NCBI GenBank assembly: GCA_003223325.1
Contig: QHYS01000026.1
Span: 1 to 64,000, forward strand
Source of the DNA: Acidobacteriota bacterium
GTDB taxonomy: Bacteria > Acidobacteriota > Terriglobia > Acidiferrales > UBA7541
Length of the DNA: 64,000 nucleotides
Reading direction: 5' to 3'
The notes beneath the pieces were generated by a model. That model did no database searches and was not told the origin of the DNA. It saw nothing but the letters and a program-made list of their open reading frames with translations. The position numbers were made by a program, and so were the translations under genes. Shown one piece after another: positions 51,939-62,372 of the stretch (position 1 is the stretch's first letter; every line of letters begins with the position of its first letter).

Positions 51939-53549
51939 TCAGGGTTGCGCAACGGGTGCCGCGAGCCGCTGGGCCAACACGCGTCGTGCATTCTCATAGA
52001 GCGCCCGCGCTTGCGGAAGGCCCTCGATGGCCTTCAGAACCTGCGGATCGTTTTCGAGTTCGACCTCGTCGCCAGTGGGCAGGCCGAATACGGAGACGAA
52101 GACTTCTTTCTTGATCTCCCGCTTGATCCAATCAACATTGGCGGCAATGTCCGCCTCGCCGTAGTGGATATTTTTGTTATCCAGATAGCGGCGGAAGGCC
52201 CCGAGAACGGCATCATTTACCTCAAAGTCTTTTGTGACTTGAGGCTTGGTACCGAGAATGAAGGTGGTGAAATTACCGACGCTGCCCTCGAATGGAAAGA
52301 AAACGTCCCGGCGGAGCAGAGATTGCTGAAAGTCATTGGGCTTGGGTTCGGCGAATACAACGTCAGGGGTGATGCCGCCGCCTCCGTACACCTGCCGGCC
52401 GCTGTCGGTGAGCTTCACCTCGGTCGGGTGCGGGTTCTTGTGGTTGTAGAGATAATCGTAAAGGGAGACGTCCTTATAATCGCGCTGGATGAGGCGGCCA
52501 CTGGGAGTGTAGTAACGCGCAGTAGTAAGAGCCAGGCCAGTGTTTTCACTGAGCGGAGTAACCGATTGCACCAGCCCCTTGCCGAAAGTTTGCTCCCCTA
52601 ACACGAGTCCGCGATCGTGATCCTGAATCGCGCCGGAGAGAATTTCCGAAGCCGACGCGGAACCGCCATTGACGAGCACGACGAGCGGCACTTGTACTCC
52701 GCGGTTTCCGTGCACGGCGTAGTAGCGTCGTTCTTGGGATGCCCGTCCATGATGCGAGACGATCAGCTGGTTCTTATCGAGGAACATGTCCGCGATCGCG
52801 ACAGCCTTGTCGAGCAAGCCTCCGGGATTGCCGCGCAGGTCGAGGATGAGGCCATCGAGCTTGGCCACGTCCAGCACCTTCAGGGCACCTGCCACATCAC
52901 TGTCTGCATCTTCGCTTTCGAATCCGGTCAGACGGACGTACCCGATGCCCGGCCGCACGAGAAATGCGACGTCCACGGCATGGCGCGGAATCTCATCGCG
53001 CGTCAGAGTGAAGCTCACCGGCGCATTCTCGCCTTCGCGGACCATGCTCACGTGTACCATCGTTCCCTTGGGGCCTTTGAGCAGATCAGCGACTTCGGAG
53101 GTGGTCAGGCCCTCGGCGGACTTGCCATCAATTGTGTTGATGATGTCGCCTGGACGAATGCCGGCTTTCGACGCGGGCGAACCGACCATGGGAGCAAGGA
53201 CCACGGTATGGTTCTCACGCACGCCGATGGTCATGCCCACGCCGTAATACTTGCCGCGCTGGCCTTCGCGAATCAATGCGAATTGTCTCGGATCGAAGAA
53301 TGTGGAGTGCGGGTCGAGCACGCGCAGCATCCCGGGAATGGCGCCTTCATAAAGAGCGCGATCGGTGTCGACCGGAATGGCATAGTTCTGCTGAACGATG
53401 GCGAGCACGCTGGTCAAATTCTTGATGTGCTCCTGCAGATTGGAGGTGTCGCCGGGAGTGGCCCGCAGCGGACTGTGTAGAATTCCGAAAGCGGCCGAGA
53501 AGAAGAGCGCCGCGAGGGTCAGGAGGGCTCGATTTCGTTTGAATTTCAT
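51939..53549 (-). CDS. ctpA: C-terminal processing peptidase (S41, CtpA)
   Basis: 536 residues from ATG 53549. Signal or anchor: LLTLAALFFSAAFGILHS. The PDZ domain is GVGMTIGVRENHTVVLAPMV and GSPASKAGIRPGDIINTIDG. Protease core has LDGLILDLRGNPGGLLDKAV, VVLVNGGSASASEILSGAIQ with the nucleophile Ser, and the general-base Lys in VLGEQTFGKGLVQSVTPL. A C-terminal region of about 150 residues is longer than in small Ctp proteases. It works in the periplasm. An upstream ATG at 53573 adds eight residues. Confidence 0.92.
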   Translation of the reverse strand: MKFKRNRALLTLAALFFSAAFGILHSPLRATPGDTSNLQEHIKNLTSVLAIVQQNYAIPVDTDRALYEGAIPGMLRVLDPHSTFFDPRQFALIREGQRGKYYGVGMTIGVRENHTVVLAPMVGSPASKAGIRPGDIINTIDGKSAEGLTTSEVADLLKGPKGTMVHVSMVREGENAPVSFTLTRDEIPRHAVDVAFLVRPGIGYVRLTGFESEDADSDVAGALKVLDVAKLDGLILDLRGNPGGLLDKAVAIADMFLDKNQLIVSHHGRASQERRYYAVHGNRGVQVPLVVLVNGGSASASEILSGAIQDHDRGLVLGEQTFGKGLVQSVTPLSENTGLALTTARYYTPSGRLIQRDYKDVSLYDYLYNHKNPHPTEVKLTDSGRQVYGGGGITPDVVFAEPKPNDFQQSLLRRDVFFPFEGSVGNFTTFILGTKPQVTKDFEVNDAVLGAFRRYLDNKNIHYGEADIAANVDWIKREIKKEVFVSVFGLPTGDEVELENDPQVLKAIEGLPQARALYENARRVLAQRLAAPVAQP

Positions 53550-53758
53550 CGTGTTCTCACCTTTAGCACGCATAACCTCATCTGCATGCTAACCGATACG
53601 ACAGCCGCCGCGGCCAAGCTGGGCGAGTGCCATTGAGTGAGCGTAACACGGCGATTCGCCCAAGTACCAGTGCAGAGTTTGCCAGCCCAGAATTCGACGG
53701 AAGCATTCCTTCTGCGGACTGAAGCACACATCGGGAATCGCAGACGCTACGCCGGGCC

Positions 53759-54412
53759 CTACGCAGGAAAAGCCAGCAGGGTCAGCATTAGCACCATGAC
53801 CAGAACTACTAGGCTGACCGCGCTCAGAAAACGGCCGTGACCCAACAGAGAATCGCGAGTTTGCGCGTTGATGCAAAGCAGCGAGGCGGCCAGGCCCACC
53901 AGCACCCAGGGCAGAAGCCAGGTCAGACCGGAAACAGCCGTCAACGCGGGTAGGTGAGGGAGCTTGGCGGTGGTCACCAGCACCGCCGCGGGTGGCCGAA
54001 GCCAACGCGGAACTAGCGGGGCCAAACCCGTCGCAATAGCAAGAATCAGAAGACCCCGGATAAGCCAGCCCTTGAGCTTCTCGCTAATGACCGAATCCGC
54101 TTCTTGCCGAACAAAGTAGTCCCAGGCCAAAAGTCCGAGCGCTAAGGGTATCCAGCCGTAGAGAGCAACCTTCAGATCCGTCCACAACCACGCGCGAATG
54201 GCGAACCGTTCGTGACTCAGGACGAACCGATGCTGACGACCCGTGGTCATGTGCGGCAACACGAACAACGCGACTAGGGAGTTGCACGCCGCCGCTAATA
54301 CCAACGTAATCAAGCCCATCAGTTGGAACCAGTGGCGAGTCGAAGTGGCCCCACAACGGGTGCAAACCGACTGCATCGGAAGGAATTGCAGCCCACAATT
54401 CTCGCAGAACAA
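53759..54412 (-). CDS. Zinc-ribbon membrane protein
   Basis: 217 residues. An N-terminal CxxC pair, MFCENCGLQFLPMQSVCTRC, gives a zinc ribbon on the cytoplasmic side. About five membrane helices follow, among them LITLVLAAACNSLVALFVLP, WLIRGLLILAIATGLAPLVP and LTWLLPWVLVGLAASLLCI, AVSLVVLVMVLMLTLLAF. I do not recognise a named family. The DNA between it and ctpA (53550-53758) is empty. Confidence 0.7.
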   Translation of the reverse strand: MFCENCGLQFLPMQSVCTRCGATSTRHWFQLMGLITLVLAAACNSLVALFVLPHMTTGRQHRFVLSHERFAIRAWLWTDLKVALYGWIPLALGLLAWDYFVRQEADSVISEKLKGWLIRGLLILAIATGLAPLVPRWLRPPAAVLVTTAKLPHLPALTAVSGLTWLLPWVLVGLAASLLCINAQTRDSLLGHGRFLSAVSLVVLVMVLMLTLLAFPA

Positions 54413-54968
54413 GCGCGCCTCGCAGACAGGAATTCCGATCGTCCCAGACTACTTGCAGGCAGCTCGGTCGGCTACTGTCCCTTGGAACAGGTCTGTCGAA
54501 TCCCTCACTTGTCACACCACCATGGCTCAGGTTTCCGCCCCCCGGCTGCAAATCGCGCCCAGCTTAAGCCCGCAGGGTGACACAGCCTCGTAGCCCAGGG
54601 TGCCCGCAGCCCTTGCGGGACCCTGGGTTCTAGGGGTCATCTCGATGAGCGCAAGGAGGAGGGTTCTGCTTTCGCCTTTAACGTAGCGCGGGGCTTTAGC
54701 CGGCAACCAGTCTTCGCTTTTTCGGGTTCCCCATCCTTTGCGCGTGTTGGGGTGGTGGCAGTGCTGGGTAACGTCGCGGAGCAAACCGAAGCCCCGTCAA
54801 CCGGGATCCCCAAAACGCGCCGGTCTCGCGCGTATTGGGCGGTGGCAAGGGGCGATAGATCTCTTGCGCAATCGCCCGCTGGTGTCATCCTGAGTCGGCC
54901 TAGGCGGACGAACGATCTCTCCGGACCCGCGGCTCTGTACTTCCGTGGCCGTCGCGTCGGTCTTTTAT
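54413..54968. other. Gene-free region with palindromic elements
   Basis: No supported gene. Strong hairpin at 54594-54627 (CCCAGGGT pairs with ACCCTGGG, then CCCGCA with TGCGGG inside). GCGCGGGGCTTTAGCC at 54686-54701 has an inverted identical copy at 56842-56857. A degenerate GTCAT(C)CTGAG / GACGAACGATCTCT element lies at 54884-54921. Confidence 0.5.
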
Positions 54969-55517
54969 CTATCGCCCCGGGGGCGCTGGCGGAAATTCCA
55001 CTTCGTGAAAGACACTAATGAACCAGCGCCCTTTTTGCTTGGTCATCGTAGTGACCATGAGTCCTTTGCGAGGACGTACCTCCGAACCGTCTGCAGCTTT
55101 GGTTCCTGTTATGACCGTATCGGCGTCAACTTCGGCGATCTCGGGAGCAGCGAAACGAATACTCTTCACGATGTCCGTGCGACGCGCAGCTTTGAGATTG
55201 CCTGCGAATAACATCGCCAACCACGCTTCGATCTCCTTGCGGCCGTGGTTGTGAACGCCGCGCATGTTCGTGAAATCGGCGTCTTCCGCAAAGGTCATCG
55301 CGGCGGCATGAGCGTCATGCCGGCTGAAGCTTTCGTAGAATACCGCGAATACTTGCTTGATCGCTTTGGAATCAGCCTCCGAACTCTGCGCTTGCTCCTG
55401 CGCGCGAGAGCCCGCGAGAGAGAAGAGAGGATCCGAAAACAAGAGCAGGCTGGCTATTGCTGTTACGAACGCTGCCATCACCGTCGCACGAATGAAACCA
55501 AAACGCCTCCGCTCCAT
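54969..55517 (-). CDS. Exported SnoaL/DUF4440-like protein
   Basis: 182 residues from ATG 55517 with a GGAGGGG site. Signal segment ATVMAAFVTAIASLLLFSDP. The NTF2-like domain has IKQVFAVFYESFSRHDAHAA, AMTFAEDADFTNMRGVHNHG, EIEAWLAMLFAGNLKAARRT and LMVTTMTKQKGRWFISVFHE. The layout matches the SgcJ/EcaC family of small cone-shaped proteins, which either bind ligands or isomerise steroids. Its role is unknown. Nearby DNA is repeat-rich. Confidence 0.78.
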   Translation of the reverse strand: MERRRFGFIRATVMAAFVTAIASLLLFSDPLFSLAGSRAQEQAQSSEADSKAIKQVFAVFYESFSRHDAHAAAMTFAEDADFTNMRGVHNHGRKEIEAWLAMLFAGNLKAARRTDIVKSIRFAAPEIAEVDADTVITGTKAADGSEVRPRKGLMVTTMTKQKGRWFISVFHEVEFPPAPPGR

Positions 55518-55535
55518 CACCCCTCCGATTTGCAC

Positions 55536-56004
55536 GTGTAGCGCCCGCCTTCAGGTCCGGTTTTTGGACTCTGGTGGCTCCACCGGACTCCAGAAACCGC
55601 GGCGGGCATCTTTCGTTTCTGCGCTAAGCTGAACCGCCGCAACCCAATCCCTGTTGTCATCATACGCCACCCAATCGAAGCAGATCAGCTTCCTGAACGT
55701 CGACTGTCGCGCGCCGTGGTCGATTTTTCCTCAAGTGCCGTCAGGGACGGAAAAGCGTAGCCCAGCGCGGAAGCGCTGGGGGGCCAGTGTTTTGGGATCC
55801 CGAGTCCCGGGGAGGGGCCACACACCGATACCGACGCGCCGAACTCGTCCTTTCGCGCGTCAACAAAGTCATCACGCGGCTTTTGTCACATAAAGAAGTC
55901 GAGCAGCAAGAGGGCATGGCGATCATGCCCCTTTTGGCGCGTAAAAAGTCCGGTATATACTCACTGGACTGGCCCGCCAATTGGAGCGGAGAGGATAGGA
56001 CGGT
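55536..56004. other. 470-base gap with hairpins
   Basis: Between the SnoaL-like gene and the ModA-like gene, starts divergent. Contains palindromic repeat copy B (55543-55607) and a GNRA-capped hairpin CCCAGCGC-GGAA-GCGCTGGG (55761-55780). No gene is supported. Confidence 0.5.
55543..55607. repeat. Palindromic repeat, copy B
   Basis: Outer stem GCCCGCC (55543-55549) with GGCGGGC (55601-55607), then CGGTTT (55558-55563) with AAACCG (55594-55599), then GGTGG with CCACC. It shares the inner 40 bases with copy A at 22182-22229, including TCCACCGGACTCC, and the preceding CTCCGATTTG. Confidence 0.65.
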
Positions 56005-56847
56005 ATGAACAAGCGATGGCACGCGCCGACGAAATTGATCTTTCTGATCGCACCGATTGCAGCGGTTGTCGGCTTGCCGGCTGCGTCGTTCGCGCAGGGT
56101 CCGGTTCAGGTTATCGCGCAGGGTCCGGTTCAGGTTACGGTCATCATTTCTGGCGGCTTTGCGGCCGCCTTTCAAGAGATCCAGCCGGAGTTCGAGAAGG
56201 CCACAGGCATCAAGGTCGCTGTGACCCGGGGACCGTCGCAGGGAACCGGCCCTGACACCATCGGCGCCCAGTTGCGTCGAGGCGTGCCCGCGGACGTTGT
56301 AATCATGTCCCGGGAGGGGCTCAATGATCTGATCGCGGAGAATAGAATCGTCTCCGGATCGGACGTTAACTTGGGCCAAACACCTCTGGGCATGTCCGTG
56401 CGCACCGGAGCGCCTAAGCCGGATATCAGTACGGTCGAAGCCTTCAAACAGACCATGCTTCACGCGAAGTCCGTGACCTTTCCGAGCAGCACCACTGGCA
56501 TCTATTTGGTCAAGAAGCTCTTCCCGCAGCTCGGAATCTTCAACGCAATGGTAGGAAAAACCACGAATACAGGTGTGGCTGCCGTAGCCAAAGGAGATGC
56601 GGAGATGGCAGTGCAGCCGGTGAGCGAGCTTCTGCACGTGCCAGGCACCCAGTTCGTTGGAACGCTCCCGGCGGAGATTCAGTATGTTTCGATCTTCTCC
56701 GCAGCTATGGTGAAAGGCTCGAAGCAACCTCAGGAGGCGAAAGAGCTGATCGTTTTCCTCGGCTCGGAAAAGGCAAGGACGGCAGCCAAAAAGAGTGGCA
56801 TGGAGCCGAACGAAGTTCCGGTGAGCAAACCGAAAAAGCAGGGCTAA
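56005..56847 (+). CDS. ModA-like substrate-binding protein
   Basis: 280 residues with signal peptide LIFLIAPIAAVVGLPAASFA. Binding fold: VIISGGFAAAFQEIQPEFEK, PDTIGAQLRRGVPADVVIMS, IVSGSDVNLGQTPLGMSVRT, TFPSSTTGIYLVKKLFPQLG and KGDAEMAVQPVSELLHVPGT. It resembles molybdate-type extracytoplasmic binding proteins of type II. No ABC permease or ATPase gene adjoins it. A 24-base in-frame tandem repeat at 56092-56139 doubles AQGPVQVI at the start of the mature protein. Confidence 0.82.
   Translation: MNKRWHAPTKLIFLIAPIAAVVGLPAASFAQGPVQVIAQGPVQVTVIISGGFAAAFQEIQPEFEKATGIKVAVTRGPSQGTGPDTIGAQLRRGVPADVVIMSREGLNDLIAENRIVSGSDVNLGQTPLGMSVRTGAPKPDISTVEAFKQTMLHAKSVTFPSSTTGIYLVKKLFPQLGIFNAMVGKTTNTGVAAVAKGDAEMAVQPVSELLHVPGTQFVGTLPAEIQYVSIFSAAMVKGSKQPQEAKELIVFLGSEKARTAAKKSGMEPNEVPVSKPKKQG
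56092..56139 (+). repeat. 24-base in-frame tandem duplication in the ModA-like gene
   Basis: Two near-identical 24-base units, each beginning GCGCAGGGTCCGGTTCAGG, give AQGPVQVI and AQGPVQVT one after another near the signal peptide cleavage site. Confidence 0.85.
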
Positions 56848-56976
56848 AGCCCCGCGCCACTTTTTATGCGGCAAAAGCGGCGTGATTCTCTTTGCCGCTC
56901 GACAACCCTAATCTTGGATTGCTCGATTCACTCTAGAGTTTGGGGGCTCGATCGATAGGATTGAGCCCCATTTCTG

Positions 56977-58080
56977 CTATGAGCCTGACTTAATGGTGAT
57001 TTTCTCCACGTCCCACACAGAGCAGGAGCCCCTGTAGAGGACGTTGTCGGACTCGGCGTAGAACTCGTGGATGAGGCAGCCGGTCTGCCCGTAGCCCAAG
57101 CTGGTCTGGGCCCAGCCGAGTAGCTTTCCGCTGTGGTCCAGTTGGTAGATTTTGCCGGTGCCGTCGCCACTGTAAATATATTTGGGCGTCACTTGAACGG
57201 TCCACGGCATGGCTACGCCGGTGATGGTTTTCTTGAAGTTCAGATCGGTGTCATAGACCTGGATGCGGAGATTGGCGCGGTCGGCGACGTAAACGAGGCC
57301 CGTCTGCGCATCCACGGCGATGCCGTGCGGCGTGCTGAACTGATCCTGGTCCTTGCCGTGGGTTCCTACGGCTTTCACCCAAGTGCCGTCCTTGGCGATT
57401 TTGACGACGCGCGAGTTGCCATAGCCATCGCTCACGTAGCTATTGTCCTGCGCATCCCAGGCGATGTCCGTTTCACGGTTGAATGTGCCCATGCTGCCGG
57501 TCGGATAGCGCTCCGTGTCCTTCTCGCCGCGCTCGACGAAGCGCTCGAGGTAGTCGATGGCTTCGGGCTTTCGGCCGAGAGTCATTCTGACGTTGCCGTT
57601 GGGGTCGAACTTGACGATCATGCCGGAACCTTCGTCAACCATCCAGACGTTGTCGTACTTATCGACGCGGACGGAGTGCGCGAAGGAGGCGGCGTAGTTA
57701 CCCGGACCCCAAAGCTTTACAAATTTCAGGTTTTCGTCGAACTCGAACAGCTCCGCGGCCGTTCCGCCACGCGCGCTGCCGCCGGTGCCCGTGCGCGAGT
57801 ACACAAACAGATGTCCTTTGGAATTCTTGGAAACTCCTTCGGTTTCACCGATGGTGTGGCCGGGAACGGTGAGCGTGAGATGTTCCTCCGTGATCTTTAA
57901 CGGCGGAATAGTTTTTTCAAGGGCAAGTTGTTTCTCTCTTGCGGCCACCGCCTCCGGGCTATTGCCGAACTGCGCTTGGACCCGCAACGTCCCCGCGCCC
58001 ATTACGGTGCCACATACCACCGAACGGTTTCGGGAGAATGCTTCTTTAGCTCCCTGTGAGCAGCGCGATGCTACACCCAA
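56977..58080 (-). CDS. NHL-repeat six-bladed beta-propeller protein
   Basis: 367 residues, probably exported (VVCGTVMGAGTLRVQAQFG region), though the signal peptide is weak and the start uncertain (TTG 58080). Blades: GETEGVSKNSKGHLFVYSRT, FAHSVRVDKYDNVWMVDEGS, NRETDIAWDAQDNSYVSDGY, GNSRVVKIAKDGTWVKAVGT, PHGIAVDAQTGLVYVADRAN, RIQVYDTDLNFKKTITGVAM. Propellers of this NHL type resemble the lyase part of peptidyl-alpha-hydroxyglycine lyases. The ligand is unknown. It lies convergent to the ModA-like gene. Confidence 0.78.
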   Translation of the reverse strand: MGVASRCSQGAKEAFSRNRSVVCGTVMGAGTLRVQAQFGNSPEAVAAREKQLALEKTIPPLKITEEHLTLTVPGHTIGETEGVSKNSKGHLFVYSRTGTGGSARGGTAAELFEFDENLKFVKLWGPGNYAASFAHSVRVDKYDNVWMVDEGSGMIVKFDPNGNVRMTLGRKPEAIDYLERFVERGEKDTERYPTGSMGTFNRETDIAWDAQDNSYVSDGYGNSRVVKIAKDGTWVKAVGTHGKDQDQFSTPHGIAVDAQTGLVYVADRANLRIQVYDTDLNFKKTITGVAMPWTVQVTPKYIYSGDGTGKIYQLDHSGKLLGWAQTSLGYGQTGCLIHEFYAESDNVLYRGSCSVWDVEKITIKSGS

Positions 58081-58104
58081 ACGCTGCGTCGGTGCCGATA
58101 GTTT

Positions 58105-59493
<1,389 letters not shown>

Positions 59494-59513
59494 TCACACA
59501 GGTGAAAACGGTC

Positions 59514-60206
59514 CTCTAGTTCGCGCCAATACAGTTCCGGACCTGGCCAAGTGCGCGCGTAGGCGCTGTCGTAAGATGTCGAGCGGCAGAAACCCGCAAA
59601 GGCGGCAGGGGTAACGATCGACTAAGCCACGGAAACTGATGCGTCCTCCACGATTTGCAGGCCACTGATCTCCCTTCGAGTGTGCTCGGAGGAATCCGTG
59701 AGATCGAGACGAGGATCACGGAGGCCATTCCAATGCTTCTCGAACTCCTCCCGGATGACGTCTTGAATCGGGGGCGGAACATGGGGAAGCTTCCCGCCGC
59801 CAACCGCGAGGAGCCCCTAGGGTCGGAGCCAGCGAGCGATATTAATCATTACGCGCGGAATATTCATCCAATCCAGCGCCGCAAAGACGGTGACGAGATC
59901 AACGCTCGACGGTTCCTGGATACAGTCCTCGACCGAAACACTTCGGATAATCGCGCCAGGTGCAGACGTACGCAATTTCTCGACTATCAGCGGATCAGCT
60001 TCGATGGCGATGACCTCGGCGAAATGGTCGAGGAGGATCGTGGACTTCCCGGTACCTGCGCCAAGGTACATCGCGCAATGGCACCGCTCCGGCGGCAGGA
60101 ACGAAAGGACTCGGGCCAACAGCTCCGGCGGATATTCAGATTCAGGGCGAAAGGCGCTGTAGGCTCCAGCAGACTGGCCGAAAAGATAGGGAGAGGCTGA
60201 GGGCAT
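59514..60206 (-). pseudogene. SAM-dependent methyltransferase with two in-frame stops
   Basis: One frame encodes a class I methyltransferase: YLFGQSAGAYSAFRPESEYP, CAMYLGAGTGKSTILLDHFA (SAM-binding loop), VIAIEADPLIVEKL, and SVDLVTVFAALDWMNIPRVM. A TAG at 59819-59817 stops it after IARWLRP, but the same frame continues with GLLAVGGGKLPHVPPPIQDV, IREEFEKHWNGLRDP, then a second TAG at 59624-59622 (in place of Trp in VSVAWSI), and ends near ELYWRELE. No frameshift is needed, so the gene is a simple nonsense pseudogene, or its ends are read through. Confidence 0.78.
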
Positions 60207-60216
60207 TCAGAAAATC

Positions 60217-61449
60217 CTACTCCGGTTCTTCGAGCATGGATTCTTCGCGCACGACGGTGACGGTGCCTTTTTCGCTGACGTGATAGCGGCTGCGGTCGGC
60301 TTCGAGCTCGTAGCCGATCTCGGTGTGTTCGGGCAGGACCACGTGGCGATCGATGATGGCATTGCGGACTCGCGAATGGCGTCCGACATTCACGTGGTTG
60401 AAGATGATGGAATTCTCCACTTCGCAAAAGCTGTTGACACGCACATCGTAGCCGAGTATGGACCGCTTCACGCGGCCTCCGGAAATGATCGAGCCTGCAC
60501 ACACGATAGAGTCCAAAGCCACACCCATGCGGTCCGGATCGGCAAAGACGGTTTTGGCCGGGGGATATTGCTGCTGCCAGGTGCGCAGCGGCCAGCCTTT
60601 GTCGTAGAGATTGAAGATGGGCGTTACGGAAACCAGGTCCATGTTCGCTTCGTAGTAGGCGTCGATCGTCCCGACGTCACGCCAATAGAGGGGGCCATTG
60701 CGGTTTTCGTCCTCGAAATTGTAGGCAAAAACGCGATACTTCGAGAGGATGCGCGGGAGAATATCACGGCCGAAGTCGTGCGTGGATTCGGGATCTTCGG
60801 CGTCGGAGATCAGGATGGGGATGAGCAATTGCGTATTGAAGATGTAGACGCCCATGGAGGCATTCACTTTTTCCGCGCGATGTGCGGCGCGCTTGGGCTT
60901 CGCGGGCTTCTCCTCAAAACCGAGAACCCGCCACCGAGCGTCTGTCTCAATGATGCCAAAGCGTCCGGCGGCTTCGGCGGGATCGGCTTCGATGGTGGCG
61001 ACGGTGATGTGGGCCCCAGAATCGACGTGCTGCTGGAGCATCTTCCCATAGTTCATCTTATAAATGTGATCGCCGGAGAGGACGATGGCGTAGGTGGACC
61101 GCTCGCTGCCGATGGAGTAGATGTTCTGATAAACTGCGTCGGCGGTGCCGAGATACCAACTGGTAGAGACGCGCATCTGCGGCGGCAGAATTTCAATGAA
61201 GTCGCCTAGTCCCATTAGAGATGACCAACCGATGCGAATATGGCGATTCAAGCTCAGCGCCTTGTATTGTGTGAGGACGAAGATGCGGCGCAGATCGCTA
61301 TTGATACAATTCGATAAGGTGACGTCGATGATGCGGTAAACCCCGCCAAAAGGGACGGCGGGTTTGGCGCGGTCGCGAGTCAGCGGCCATAGCCGCTCCC
61401 CCTGTCCACCCGCCAGGAGAATACCGATGACGTCGCCCATAAGAGGCAT
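60217..61449 (-). CDS. glgC: Glucose-1-phosphate adenylyltransferase
   Basis: 410 residues. Nucleotide site is GILLAGGQGERLWPLTRDRA and KPAVPFGG; allosteric and substrate motifs are VLSGDHIYKMNY, GRFGIIETDARWRVLGFEEK, MGVYIFNTQLL and HDFGRDILPRI with YWRDVGTIDAYYEANMDL. The C-terminal left-handed helix domain is present. It makes ADP-glucose for glycogen. ATG 61449 and 61440 are both possible; the frame opens just upstream. Confidence 0.93.
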   Translation of the reverse strand: MPLMGDVIGILLAGGQGERLWPLTRDRAKPAVPFGGVYRIIDVTLSNCINSDLRRIFVLTQYKALSLNRHIRIGWSSLMGLGDFIEILPPQMRVSTSWYLGTADAVYQNIYSIGSERSTYAIVLSGDHIYKMNYGKMLQQHVDSGAHITVATIEADPAEAAGRFGIIETDARWRVLGFEEKPAKPKRAAHRAEKVNASMGVYIFNTQLLIPILISDAEDPESTHDFGRDILPRILSKYRVFAYNFEDENRNGPLYWRDVGTIDAYYEANMDLVSVTPIFNLYDKGWPLRTWQQQYPPAKTVFADPDRMGVALDSIVCAGSIISGGRVKRSILGYDVRVNSFCEVENSIIFNHVNVGRHSRVRNAIIDRHVVLPEHTEIGYELEADRSRYHVSEKGTVTVVREESMLEEPE

Positions 61450-61696
61450 GAGGCGGAGCCTCTGGTGTGAGTTGCGGACGCGAACTCAGCGACAGAGATT
61501 TTACTCGTTAGACGCGCCGCACGCATCCTGTGGGTCCTCTGCCCTGAAGACACGATGACGGAAAAAGACTTCTTGACTTAGGAGACCGGCTCCGCTAGAA
61601 CAAGCCCACAAATGGCACCCCCCGGGGCCTACCCTTTCAGCAAGAGCTGGCTCGGGCTATTTAGCCATCACATACCCGAAAGGAGGTGAGCTTCGC

Positions 61697-61894
61697 GTGG
61701 CAGAAGTTGTAATTCAGGAAGGCGAGTCTTTGGAGAACGCGTTACGTCGCTTCAAGCGCAAAGTCCAGCAGGAAGACATCATAAAGGAAATCAAAAAGCA
61801 CAGCTTTTATATGAAGCCCGGCGAAAAGCGCCGTGCGAAGCAGGCTCTATCCCGGAAGCGTCTGCGAAAGAAGCAGCGCCGCGAGCAGGATTAG
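61697..61894 (+). CDS. rpsU: Ribosomal protein S21
   Basis: 65 residues, start GTG 61697 with AGGAGGTGA upstream. MAEVVIQEGESLENALRRFK, RKVQQEDIIKEIKKHSFYMK and a very basic tail (KRRAKQALSRKRLRKKQRRE) are typical. It is a small-subunit protein needed for initiation. The 246 bases before it are empty. Confidence 0.96.
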   Translation: MAEVVIQEGESLENALRRFKRKVQQEDIIKEIKKHSFYMKPGEKRRAKQALSRKRLRKKQRREQD

Positions 61895-62069
61895 GTAAGC
61901 CGGATCAGGCCAGCAGGAGCAGGCATCATAGACCCTTGGGAAAGTAAGTAGTTCGGGTCCCGATCAGGCTGTCTGGACGCACAGGAGATATTTACATCCG
62001 GATGTGCCTCGCCGAAGGCCCGAAATGCTTAGCGGCCCCGCATCCAGCAAGGGGTCGTGGGAGCTACAG

Positions 62070-62372
62070 ATGGAGTACCGGGATAAGGTTCTGAAGTGCG
62101 CGGAGTGTGGTGCAGAATTTGTTTTCACCGCCGGCGAACAGATGTTTTTCGCCGACAAGGGTTTCAAGAACGAACCCAAGCGGTGCAAGTCCTGCAAGGC
62201 AAAACGCGCCGATACCCCAGGCCAGGTATCGAATTTCCAGCGAACCGAAACGAAGACGACCTGTTCACAGTGTGGGAAGGAAACAACCGTTCCGTTCAAG
62301 CCCACACAGGGTCGTCCCGTTTACTGTCGTGAATGTTTTCAGCAGCGACGGTCCATGGGTTCGCCAGCCTGA
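62070..62372 (+). CDS. Zinc-ribbon protein (zf-trcl type)
   Basis: 100 residues from ATG 62070 with GGGAG upstream. Two zinc sites: CAECGAEFVFTAGEQMFFAD with RCKSCKAKRAD, and TTCSQCGKETTVPFKPTQGR with VYCRECFQQRRS. The spacing CxxC..CxxC twice is typical of the trace zinc-ribbon family found near ribosomal genes. It probably binds RNA or a ribosome-related partner; that is inference. An earlier start at 62004 is in frame. Confidence 0.82.
   Translation: MEYRDKVLKCAECGAEFVFTAGEQMFFADKGFKNEPKRCKSCKAKRADTPGQVSNFQRTETKTTCSQCGKETTVPFKPTQGRPVYCRECFQQRRSMGSPA

Noticed and set aside
52617-53480. Plus-strand frame opposite ctpA
   Set aside because: Shadow of the protease, which carries all catalytic motifs.
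57133-57900. Plus-strand frame opposite the NHL propeller
   Set aside because: Looks tolerably protein-like because of GC-rich mirror codons, but the minus strand has six propeller blades.
60280-61209. 309-codon plus-strand frame opposite glgC
   Set aside because: Antisense to an unmistakable GlgC.
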